Positions 34,201 through 46,200 of a stretch of DNA of 64,000 nucleotides are shown here, piece after piece. Every line of letters begins with the position of its first letter. Positions within the stretch are counted from its first letter, which is position 1. The notes below the pieces were generated by a model. The model saw only the letters and a program-made list of their open reading frames with translations. It searched no databases and was not told the DNA's origin. Position numbers and translations under genes: made by a program. Source of the DNA: Lutraria lutraria (lineage: Eukaryota > Mollusca > Bivalvia > Venerida > Mactridae); the NCBI GenBank assembly GCA_964023205.1, contig OZ026839.1:17390386-17454385 (forward strand). Direction: 5' to 3'.

Positions 34201-37200
34201 ACTTCTATAGTCCATACTTCTGAGTATATACTTACTTCCGAATGTTCATATTTATGAGCTTATACTTACTTCTGTAAGTTCATATTTCTGAGTTTATATT
34301 TACTTCTATAGTCCATACTTCTGAATTTATACTTTCTTCTGAAGGTTCATATTTCTGAGTTTATACTTACTTCTCTAAGTTCATATTTCTGAGCTAATAT
34401 TTACTTCTATAGTCCATACTTCTGAGTATATACTTACTTCCGAATGTTCATATTTCTGAGCTTATATTTACTTCTATAGTCCATACTTCTGAGTGTATAC
34501 TTACTTCCGAATGTTCATATTTATGAGCTTATACTTACTTCTGTAATTTCATATTTCTGAGTTTATATTTACTTCTATAGTCCATACTTCTGAGTGTATA
34601 CTTACTTCCGAATGTTCATATTTATGAGCTTATACTTACTTCTGTAAGTTCATATTTCTGAGTTTATATTTACTTCTATAGTCCATACTTCTGAATTTAT
34701 ACTTTCTTCTGAAGGTTCATATTTCTGAGTTTATACTTACTTCTCTAAGTTCATATTTCTGAGCTTATATTTACTTCTATAGTCCATACTTCTGAGTATA
34801 TACTTACTTCCGAATGTTCATATTTCTGAGCTTATATTTACTTCTATAGTCCATACTTCTGAGTATATACTTACTTCCGAATGTTCATATTCATGAGCTT
34901 ATACTTACTTCTGTAAGTTCATATTTCTGAGTTGCCAAGAGTGGAAAAAGTGACCAAAAATGTAACCAATTAATACAATGGTTAGCTTTATTTCAGAATT
35001 TAAGTTAGGGGAAAAATTGGCCAAGAGGGTAAAAATTAGCTAATAATGTATAGTTTTTCTGAAGACAGGGGGAAAAGGGGCCAAGAGGGTAAAAATAGCA
35101 ATGCTGTTATTATATGGGAGAAAAGTGGCCTAGATGGGGAAGAAATGGCCTAGAATCATAATGCAATACTGTTATTAATAGGGGGGGGGGAATGTGGCAT
35201 AGATGGGGAAGAAATGGCCTAGAATCATAATGCAATACTGTTATCATTAGGGGGAAAAAGTGGCCTTGATGGGGAAGAAATGGCCTAGAATCATAATGCA
35301 ATACTGTTGTCATTAGGGGGGGGGGGGGGAGTGGCCAGGGGGGGGGAGAATGGCCTAGAATCATAATGCAATAATGTTATCATTAGGGGGAAAAGTGGCC
35401 TTGATGGGGAAGAAATGGCCTAGAATCATAATGCAATACTGTTATCATTAGGGGGAAAAGTGGCCAAGGGGGGGGGGGGGGGGAGAAATGGCCTAGAATC
35501 ATAATGCAATAATGTTATTATTAGGGGGGAAAAAGTTGCCCAGGGGGGAGAAATGGCCTAGAATCATAATGCAATAATGTTATCATTAGGGGGAAAAGTG
35601 GCCTTGATGGGGGGGGAAGAAATGGCCTAGGCCAATCTTTCCCCAGGAAAAAAAGGGGGTAAATTAGACTGCAACACCGGGGTCAAAATCTCCCCCCCCC
35701 CCCCCCCCGTTTTTCTCTATTTTATATTGGAAAATTAACAAATCTTCTTGATCAAACCACAAGGCTTAGAGCTAAGATATTTGGTATGTAGCTTTGTCTA
35801 GTTGATATCTATTGAGTTTATTCAAATTATGGCCTCAGGGTCAAAATTGGCCCCGCCCCGGGGGGCACTTGATTTATATAGGCCTATATAGGAAAATTAA
35901 AAAAATCATCTTGTCCAAAACCACAAGGCCTAGAGCTTACATATTTTGTATGTAACATTGTCTTGTAGACTTCTACCAAGCTCGTGCCAATCATGTCCCC
36001 AGGGTCAATATTGGCCCTGTCCAGGGGGTCAGTTGATTTCAACAACAACTTGACAGTTGAGGTAGATAACTTTTTACCATGACAAATAACTTCCCTTGAT
36101 TAAATTATCCCTTAGTGTTACGATACTCAGGTGAGCGATACAGGGCCATCATGGCCCTCTTGTTTCCTTTGCTTTAAGGTATTATTTAAAATTAATTAGT
36201 AGACATTAGTAACATGCCTGGATATTGACTAGCTATATGGTTATATATTGTCCTAGCAGCAGTTGATCTTGGATATATTATTATTCGCAATTGGCATTTG
36301 TGTATACATGCTTTTAAGTCATTTCAATTCAACTGTCAAAATGAATATAAGTTTAAGGTATCATTCAATTATATTTTCACCTTGAATAAATCAAGCAGTA
36401 ATACAACACATTTTCTTCCATATTTTGGAATGGATTCAGTTGCTTTAAAAGTTTGGAAATTTAATCTAGGTGTTATAATAGGGCCTGCATTGTTGAGTAG
36501 TTATGGTCACTGACTAATGATTACTAGCACTTCACCACTGAGTTTGAATACCACCCATGATAAGAAAAAATTCACATGTGTGCAAGCTGTCCAGCTAGAA
36601 TATGGATAATTATCGATAGATCGGGGGCATATTATTTTTGGCCTCTCTGTTTGTCTGTTTGTACCAAAATTTAACCTTGCCTATAAAATCAAAACACCTG
36701 CACCTACATCCATCAGACTTCACATGTAGGTTCCTCATGACAACTTCTACAGGACCTGTGCATTTTCAGGTCATTAGGTCAAAGGTCAAGGTCACATGAT
36801 CATTTTTGACAGAATTATGGCCCTTTGTTTATTTTGTGTGATTTTAACAGCGAAATACTCTTGTTTCCTTGTTTTTTCACGGGATTTTGATAAAACTTTC
36901 ATGGAACTATTGTTATCGAGATACCCAATGCATGTTGTAAAGGTTTTATGATTCGATAAATTTTGACAGATTTATGACCCTTTGTTTATTTTGTGCATAT
37001 GGTAATATATAGAGAAATACTCTTTTGTTTTCAACTACCGGTACTTCTGTATTTCTCAAGGGATTTTTACCAAACTTTGACAGAACTATTGTCACCATGT
37101 TCACCAGCACATGTTGTTAGGGTTTTGTGATTAATCATTTTTAGCAGTTTTACGGCCCTTTGTTTGCCTGTACCAAAATTTAACCTTGCCTATTAAATCA

Positions 37201-40200
37201 AAACGCTACCACCTGCAATCATCGAACTTCATATCTTGGTTCATCATGACCATCTCTACAGGACCTGTGCATTTTCAAAAAGGGCAACATCTTGTTTACA
37301 TATATTTTTTTAATGCAAAAAGCTCATGGGGCTTTAACCTATCACTGTAGAATATATTTCAGCTCAATTGTCTAACCTTCTCCCAATTTGGCCAAAAATC
37401 ACACTTGAATTTCCCAAACTGAAATGCTTAGGCCCCTTCCCACTTTTTAGCTCACCTGATTCACCAGGTGAGCTTTTAGGATCGTTGAATGTCCGGCGTC
37501 CGGCCACAATTGATTTGTTTACACTCTAGCAACTGCAGCTCTTAACGAATCAGGATTAAACTTGCTCACAATGTATATGGCCACAATGTCTCAGCTAAGT
37601 TCGATTATGGGCAAAATCTGATAATAACTTCTAGAGTTATGGGCCCTTGAATTACAAAATTTACTATATTTAGCTTGTTTACACTCCTTTATTTATTCAC
37701 CAATCCTAATAATATTTTCAGTAAATGAGTATAACCAAAAGATCTTAGACAAGTTTGATTATGGACGGAATCGGACCATATCAAGAGTTATGGGTCCTTG
37801 ACTTAGAAAATTTGCTATATTTTAGCTTGTTTACACTCTAGCGCCTTCATTTATTCACCGATCCTAATCATATTTACAATGAATTTGTATGACCCTATGG
37901 TTTTGGACAAGTTCAGTTATGGGTGGAATCGGACCACAACTTCAAGGGTTATGGGCCCTTTGATTAGAAAATTTGCTACGTTTTAGCTTGTTTAACAGTA
38001 TTATACCTTCATTGCTGGTTTTGATCTCGAAATCTACGTAAAAATTAGTTTTAAGAGATGGAAACTATATTACCTGGTCATTAATTATTGGCCTTTGTTC
38101 TCAGGTGAGTGATAAAGGGCCATCGTGGCCCTCTTGTTTAAAAATGGCCCTGAATTCACTGATTGACTGGTTGTTGGTGCTTTGTTAAATCCAGAGGGGA
38201 AAAATATATAGAAACTGGGACAAATATGAAAATAGAGATGACAATGTTTGTGATCTTTTGTAAAAGGCCTTACTTTCAGACTTGGAATGATGATTCCTGC
38301 ATACATGTACTTGTGTTAAGATGTTGATGTATATGACAATGTTTTGTTTTAGATGATTCCAGCTACTAAGATGGTGCTTGGTAAGGTAGGACCACCTGTT
38401 GTAAATACTTCAAAATATGTAGCCAAGAAAATGGGTCCACCTCTTAGAAAGTCTTCCAGTTACATTGTAAAAGCTGCAAGACCACAAGTTCTGAAGTAAT
38501 TTGTTTTTTGTTGCATTGTTGTGCAAAATGTATTACAACACTGTAGTGACCATTTTGCTTTATTTTCTTAGCCTTCTGTTGTTATTCACTAAAACCAGCA
38601 AAAATGTATCAGTATCAAATGAAAACAACTAAAAATCAATGTCTTTTATTACATATTGGAGTCACTCTGTCGGTCGGTTGGTTTGTTGGATGGTCGGTCG
38701 GTTGGTTGGTCCGTACACACCAGAGGGTGGTTGTGGGGTTAGGGTTGGTACATTTTGGCATTGTGAGTTTCAGTTAAGACAAACTGGAATTGTGGGGATA
38801 ATTTCGACTTGTGGGGTGTGATTTGTGGGCATAAAAACACCAAAAAGATCTAAGGGTGCACCCCACAACATACCTCTCATGAGAACCTCTGTCCGTACGT
38901 CCGCATTCAATATCACAAGTTTATCCTTAAAGCAATGAAACTCATAGCATGTCATCACCATGAAGTTTAAATACATGTGCAAGACACAATTTTCATGTCC
39001 TGCCATCCACATATTCCAGAGTTATGTGCCCTTGAACTTAAGCCATATAGTGTACTATCCCAATCTTTGTGTCAAAGTGGCGGGGGGTATTACTCACATC
39101 TGTGATAAAGCTCTAGTTCAAATTTAAACTATTGAAATGTAATGTTTTAAAAAAGAATTGGTTAATTGGTTTTCTTATTAAAACAATATATAGATTAATA
39201 AATGTCAGATTGTTACATTTTGTTTTATATACCTAAAACATGAAAAAAAATCTGTGTCTTGATAATTTGCAATGTCTTGTGTATCCAAAAGGTTTGTTGT
39301 TTGTCTGTTATCATCTACAACATGTACTCTATGTTATTGATTGATGCATTTTATTAAATATTTTATTATTCAACTTATTACAGGTCTAAACAGGCATTAA
39401 CGAGTCGAATATCACCTAAGATTGAGAAAAGCCAGGCAGCATTGACTAAGACACTATCATCCATAGTTCCTGTCACAAAACAGAAATGGGATGGAGAGGT
39501 TTTATTACCTCCAGATGAGGATGAAAATTACAGGTAATTTTTATTCATAACATTCATTTCTTCAGGCTAGAAAAATAGAAAGGTTCACAATTACTTGACA
39601 AAAATAATTATTACCCAATACATTATATAAATGTTAATTCGTTATTATGCCCCCTTTTGAAGAAAAGGAGGTATATTGCTTTGCCCATGTCGGATGGTGG
39701 GTCTGTCCGACCCTCCGTAACAAACCTTGTCAGACCATAACTGGGTAGAGAACGATTTGGCCTAGGCTCTTCAGATTTGGTAGGGAGGTTGGTCATCACA
39801 TGTAGATGACCCCTATTGATTTTGAGGTCAGTACGTCAAAGGTCTAGGTGACAATGACCTTCAGCTCAAAAACCTTGTCCAACCAATTACTACAGTATGA
39901 TTTGACAAGCAAGTTTGAGTAAGATTTGTGACATTTTGTGCATACTTAACTATTTTAGATCGAATTTTATTAAATTTATAGAACATTTATGTACCCATTT
40001 TTAAACCCTTGTTAATTTTTGTCACTCAAATCGATCTGAGACTATGAAATTTGGTCAAAATTGGTAAATGTTCGTTTTTTAAGACCCCTGATCAGTACAT
40101 TCCGTTCTAGGTAACATACTGATTGCAGTTTGGGTTATAGTATGATAGTGTCTTTTAGCTCTGCAAGCCTTTATAAGATTCTGATGTCTGCAAGCATTTA

Positions 40201-43200
40201 TATGATTCTGATGTTACCTAACGACAGTTTCGTGATACTGTAGAAAATGTCAAATCTAAATTGTTTCCAAGATTATTCAAATGATGAATTGAATATATAA
40301 AAAACATTTATATAATGCATTGGATGATAAAACAGTTATGTCATGGGCATTTGTCAAACAGTCTAACTGTGGCCCTCAGTGCTGGGGTGACATTTTGAAC
40401 TGTTCAAAAGTCACCCCTCCACCTCAGGACCATATATAGTTTCGACTGTTTCCCAAATTCCCATGAAATAAATGTATATTGTTAATGTATGTAGGTGGCA
40501 AAACTTTTCTTTGCTATTTCTGTTTCTTCAAACTTTCATGTTTTTGAGGGACAGTTTGACCCCCAAATATGTCTTTTTAGAGTCTTTATTTCATAGCAGT
40601 TAAAAACATTGTTTTTAATGAATTTGAGTATCTATTTGCTCTTAATATTAGAGTCCTTCACTGCTGACCAGTCATGTGGTGAAATTGGCATCTCATATGA
40701 TATGTTTGTTTTATGTTACATTTTTATAATAGTAACTTTATAGAAATGTTTTCATTAATTCAGGATAGAGTAAATTTATATGGGCTGATAATTGACATGA
40801 AATTGTAACATTAAAAGTTTGGATGTACTGATGTACTGTACTGATTTACTGTATCTTTATGTTTGAATCAATAATAATGATTTTAGGGAAAGATTTATTC
40901 CAATTACCCGAAGATCTATAGTTCGCCATGTTATGATGAAAGAGGATTTTCTAACCAAGGAAGAATTAAAGAGTTATGAGACTTTTGCACTTTCTCTGGA
41001 TTCTGCCATTGTCAACAAATATCACGGAGTTCTTCAGGAGCTAAAGGTTTGTGTTGGGATTTCATACCCTGTCTGAAATATTTCATATAAACATCAGCTG
41101 GGATTAAATACAAAGTTTTAGACAAATTACCTGTTTACCAGATGATGAGATTCATGTATTTGTCTCCAAAGTTACTGTGTTTATGATAAATGACATAATA
41201 TTATTGGTACTACCCAATGCATTATCTAAATGTTAATTCGTTATTTTTTGTTGCTTTACAAAGGAGTTGGATATTTGCCAGGATATGTAATTTGAGACAT
41301 ATGGCAAACTGTTGACCGGTCAATATTTTGGACTGTTGACTGCCTTGATATTGGGCATTTTCGTATGAAAGTTCGGTGACAATCAATACATTCGGGTCAG
41401 TTTGGGTTATATTATGGCAGCGTCTTTTAGCTCTGCAAACATTTATATGCGTAGCCTTGTGGTATATTGTATTTTTATACCCCCAGATATGAAATATATG
41501 GGGGCTATATTGGATTCACGATTGTCTGTCATTCGGTCGGTCATTCGGTCGGTCAGTCCGTGTGTCTGTAGACACAATTTGTCCAGAGAATTTCTCAGCA
41601 ACTACTGACAGGATTTCAATGAAACCTCACATAAGTGATCAGTAGTAAGCTTAGTTGAGCATGCTTAAAGCATTTTTTTTCGTTTGGATTATTTTTCACT
41701 GAGTTATAGCCCTTTGTTGTTTTAATACGGTATATACAACAGGCAAATGTCTCTGCGAATACTCACAGGATTTCAATGAAACTTCACAGAAGTGATCAGT
41801 AGTAAGCCTAGTTGTGCTTGCTTAAAGCATTTTTCGTATATACACTGTATAAAAAACAACAAAGGGCCATAACCCATAATAGTGAAAATTTAACCAACCA
41901 AGACAAGTTTAATGCATGCACAACTAGGCTAACTACTTATCACTTCTGTGAAGTTTTATTGAATTTCTGTCAGTAGTCATTGAGAAATAGTCAGGAAAAA
42001 ATTTGCCTATTGTATATACTGTAGAAAAAAACAAAGGGCCATAACTCAGTGAAAATTAATCCAAATGAAAAATGATTTAAGTATGAACAACTAGGCTAAC
42101 TACTTATTACTTCTGTGAAGTTTCATTGAAATCTTGTGAGTAGTTGCTGAGAAATTGTCCGGACAAAATTTGCCTATTGTATATACTGTAGAAAAAAACA
42201 AAGGGCTATAACTCAGTGAAAATTTATCCATACGAAAAATGCTTTAAGCATGCACAACTAGGCTTACTACTGATTACATGCAGGAATTCAGTGAAACTTC
42301 TTAGAAGTGATAAGTAGTTTGCCAAGTTGTGCATGTCCACAATAGGTTTTGTCCAAGTAAATTTTAATGAGTTATGGTACTTTGTTATTTTTTTATGTAA
42401 TCTATATTTAGAAATTGGTCAGGATATTTCTAAGTACCGGTAAGAATTTGCAGGTATTAAAAAAATGAAATAGCGTTATATTTCCCTTTGTAAAATGTAA
42501 CAATAACTGTGTCAAGGCGGCATCTGGGGGTATTCATCACCTTTAGTGATAGTTCTAGTTAAGGTAGAATTGAATACTGTATGTACTCGGCCACAAGTCA
42601 AACAAATATATGTCTTGAAATTATCCGTAAAATCCAACTTGACATATGGCTGACTAACCAAAAAAATATACTATCACTTACTAAGTTAGACACTTACAGA
42701 GCATTGCAACACATGTTTAAAGTATGCACATATTTTTGTACAAACAGGGGTGAAAGATTGTATTGCCAGAGAGTTGATTAGATCTATATTGATTTTCTAT
42801 TTTAGTGCTGTTGTAACATTCCTAGATTTAAAGTTAATGTAACTGATATCATGAATGATGATGTTTACCTGTCAATCAGATGATGTGCATTTTTCTCTCT
42901 GGTTAATATTTTACTTCAATGAATTGAACAGGAATTTTGCAATTTAAATGTGACACACAATAATTATTATGGAAATTTTGTGTGAATAATTTGTTACTGG
43001 ATTACTTAGTAAGGTACGATTCTGTTGTAATGTTTAGATTGATACAAAAGTTATCAATGACAAAATCATTCTCTGTTTCTCAGTATTTATATAAATCTAT
43101 GAATGGTTCTCATATACCTTGATTTTAATGGCTTGTTCTTTTTTATCTGAACAGAATCTTTTTGATCCTATCAATCCAGACAAGGATACCATAGAAACAC

Positions 43201-46200
43201 GTAAATGGAATCCACGTGAACGTCAAGATAATGAATTCTGGTTGTTACAAAGACTTGATGATATCATGGAGAAAGCTAACTTTCATGAACTTCCAGAAGA
43301 AGTTGTCAATGCAGCCTTAGAGGAACACCAAGTTGCAGATGGAGTCATGGTAGGTCAAAACTGTCTAAACAGAGTCTGCTTGCAATTAACGGAAAACATT
43401 TTTAACCAGGTTTTCACAAAGTGAAACTTGGTTATTAGAATGCCGAAAACGACGGGAGGGCGGCATGGCGGGCGGGCGGGATGGTGGGCGAGCATCAAAC
43501 AGGCTGTGTCTGGTCAATAACTTAAGTTCTGATTGACCAATCTTGACCAAACTTGGTATGTAGGATCCTTGAATGAAAACCTAGCCTGGGCTTGTATTTG
43601 GGGTCTGTGGGATCAAGGTCAAGGTCACTGTTACTAAAAATAGAAAATCAGTGTCTGGTCAATAACTTCAGTTTGGAATGACCATGTTGACTAAACTTGG
43701 TATTTAGCATCCTTCAGTGAAAATTTAGCCTGGGATTGTATTTGGGGTCCGTGGGGTCAAGGTCACTGTTACTAAAAATAGAAAATCAGTGTCCGGTCAA
43801 TCACTTAAGTTTGGAATGACCAATGTTGACTAAACTTGGTATTTAGCATCCTTCAATGAATATCTAGCCTGGGATTGTATTTGGGGTCAGTGGGGTCAAG
43901 GTCACTGTTACTAAAATAGAAAATCAGTGTCCGGTCAATAACTCAGTTTGGAATGACCAATGTTGACCAAACTTGGTATTTAGCATCCTTCAATGAATAT
44001 CTAGCCTGTGATTGTATTTGGGGTCCGTGGGGTCAAGGTCACTGTTACTAAAAATAGAAAATCAGTGTCCGGTCAATAACTTAAGTTTGGAATGACCAAT
44101 GTTGACTAAACTTGGTATTTAGCATCCTTGAATCAAAACCTAGCTTGGGAATGTATTTGGGGTCTGTGGGGTCAAGGTCACTGTTACTAAAAATAGAAAA
44201 TCAGTTTCTGGTCAATAACTTAAGTACGGATTGAGATATTGTGATGCAATTTGTGTGTTGGTAGCTTACATCCAGTGCATGCTTTTGTATTGAATTAAGG
44301 GCCAGTAGGGTCAAGGTCACTGTTACTAAACATAGAAATCAGTCTCCAGTCAATTACTTAAGTTTGGAATGACTTATCTTGACACAGCTGGGTATTTAAC
44401 AACCTTGCATGCGAGCTTAGCTTGGAATTGTATTTGGGGTCAGTTTGGTCATGGTCACTGTTTCTAAAATTAGAAAATCAGTTTCCGGTGAATAACTTAA
44501 TTAAGGATTTAGACATTGCGATGAAATTTTGTGTGGAGGTAGCTTACATAGAAACCCAGCTTGGGATTGCATTCTATGCCAGTAGGTTAAAGGTCTATGT
44601 TAACTTATTAGTAGCACTGGAAACTAAACCACTGATGAAGCCTTAGCGAAGAATTCTAGAGTACTGTGGTATTAAAGCCTTGGAAAACTTGGTTTCGTGG
44701 CACTGCAGTGTTTCTTGTTTCTTCTTCATTTTAAAAAATGAGTTCTTTACAAGACAGTAATTGTTAATTCAACAGCTATTTTTTGTAACAAATAATCATC
44801 ATTTTCTAAATAACGATCAATTAGCCATAGCTTCCTTTCGTGGACTTTCTGTGTGCTAATTAAGGAATTTTTTATTTGACAAATTACATGTTTAAGGTTG
44901 TCATTAATCAGGAGCTGTCATTTGTGAAACCTTTACTATTTTATGTGCCTTAAATAATTGTTATTTATCTTTAGGTATCTGTTGATCGAAACAAGTATGA
45001 TGTATTGAAGTTCTGGGCACTTGGTAGGGAGAAGATTCCTGTGAATGTTTCCTGGTACAAAACTTTCTTTATGAAGAAACAAGATATACCTAAACCAAGA
45101 TTGTTTTACAAGCGCGTTGTGATTGCTCTTAGATTCAAACGAGATCAAAAACTTATGCTTAAGTCATTTAAAGAAATACCAGTCAATGCGTTAGAAATGA
45201 TGTTACCAGATGGTAAAATAAAGATTAGCAAAATGGACAAAGGTATCATCGCAACATCAGTAGGCATAGCTGCTGTTGGTGTACTTGCTAAAGTTGTTAC
45301 ACTTTTAGCAGAAATGAACGTTGATTGGACGTTATTGTTAAGTGGTGTTACAGGACTAGCTGCTGTTCAAAGCTGGACAGCTTATAAAAACAAGAGGAAT
45401 AAATACCTAGCGGATTTATCTAGGTTGTTATATTTTAAAAATGTTGCCAACAATCGTGGCTTATTGGCATTGTTAGTTGATCGTGCTGAAGATGAATCAT
45501 TTAAGGAAGCATTACTAGTCTACACATTCTTGTTAGCAAACAGACCACGATCAATGTATGACATGAGAAGCATTGAAATGTCACCAGAAGAATTAGGTAA
45601 GAATTTGGAATGCTAGTTATACCCCCAGATATGAAATATATGGGGGCTATATTGGATTCACGCTTGACGGTCGGTCGGTCGGTCCGTGCGTCTGTAGACA
45701 CAATTTGTCCGGAGATTTTCTCAGCAACTACTTACAGGATTTCAATGAAACTTCACAGAAGGGATCAGTAGTAAGTCTAGTTGTGCATGCTTAAAGCATT
45801 TTTCGTTCGGATTATTTTTCGCTGAGTTATACCCCTTTGTTGTTTTTATTCAGTATATACAATAGGCAAATTTTGTCCGGACAATTTCTCAGCAATTACT
45901 CACAGGATCTCAATGAAACTTCACAGAAGTGATTAGTAGTAAGCCTAGTTGTGCATACTTAAAGCAATTTGCGTTCAGATTAATTATCACTGAGTTATAC
46001 CCCTTTGTTGTTTTTATACAGTATATACAAAGGCAAATTTTGTCCGGACAATTTCTCAGCAACTACTCTCAGGATCTCAATGAAACTTCACAGAAGTGAT
46101 CAGTAGTAAGCCTAGTTGTGCATGCTTAAAGCATTTTTTGTTCGGATCAATGTTCACTGAGTTATAGCCCTTTGTTGTTTTTATACAGTATATACAATAG

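Larger units (their letters stand above)
33588..35644. mobile_element. Satellite cassette bounded by 21-bp inverted repeats
   Basis: 33588-33608 (GGGGAAAAATTGGCC, TAGGCC) and 35624-35644 (GGCCTA, GGCCAATCTTTCCCC) are inverted copies with one mismatch. Between them lie two unrelated tandem arrays (33640-34932 and 35100-35640). The whole block splits a family H element after ATATTTTGTATA. Confidence 0.7.
33126..36172 (+). mobile_element. Family H HINE-like element interrupted by a 2-kb satellite cassette
   Basis: The 5' half (to ~33545) holds CTACCAAAGTTGTTC, CTTCTTCTCAAAAACCAGAG, TAGTGGACCTCTACCAAG and GGCCCGCCCCGGGG. The same phrases continue from ~35715 to the end. The terminus is CAGGTGAGCGATACAGGGCC, ATCATGGCCCTCTTGTTTC: subterminal inverted repeat, hairpin GGGCCAtcaTGGCCC, and tail CTTGTTT. 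The intervening ~2.1 kb is foreign. Confidence 0.7.

Noticed and set aside
35110..35364. Pro/His-rich minus-strand frame
   Set aside because: It lies entirely in the ~65-bp satellite with variable G runs.
41217..41470. Recent segmental duplication of 39610-40200
   Set aside because: The match is patchy and broken by other elements, so it fits an old dispersed repeat better than a local duplication.
43404..44720. Extra TMEM143 exons inside the GTCAAGGTCACTGTTACTA repeats
   Set aside because: Exons 43155-43349 and 44975-45596 join directly in phase 0, and the interval is a tandem-repeat element.
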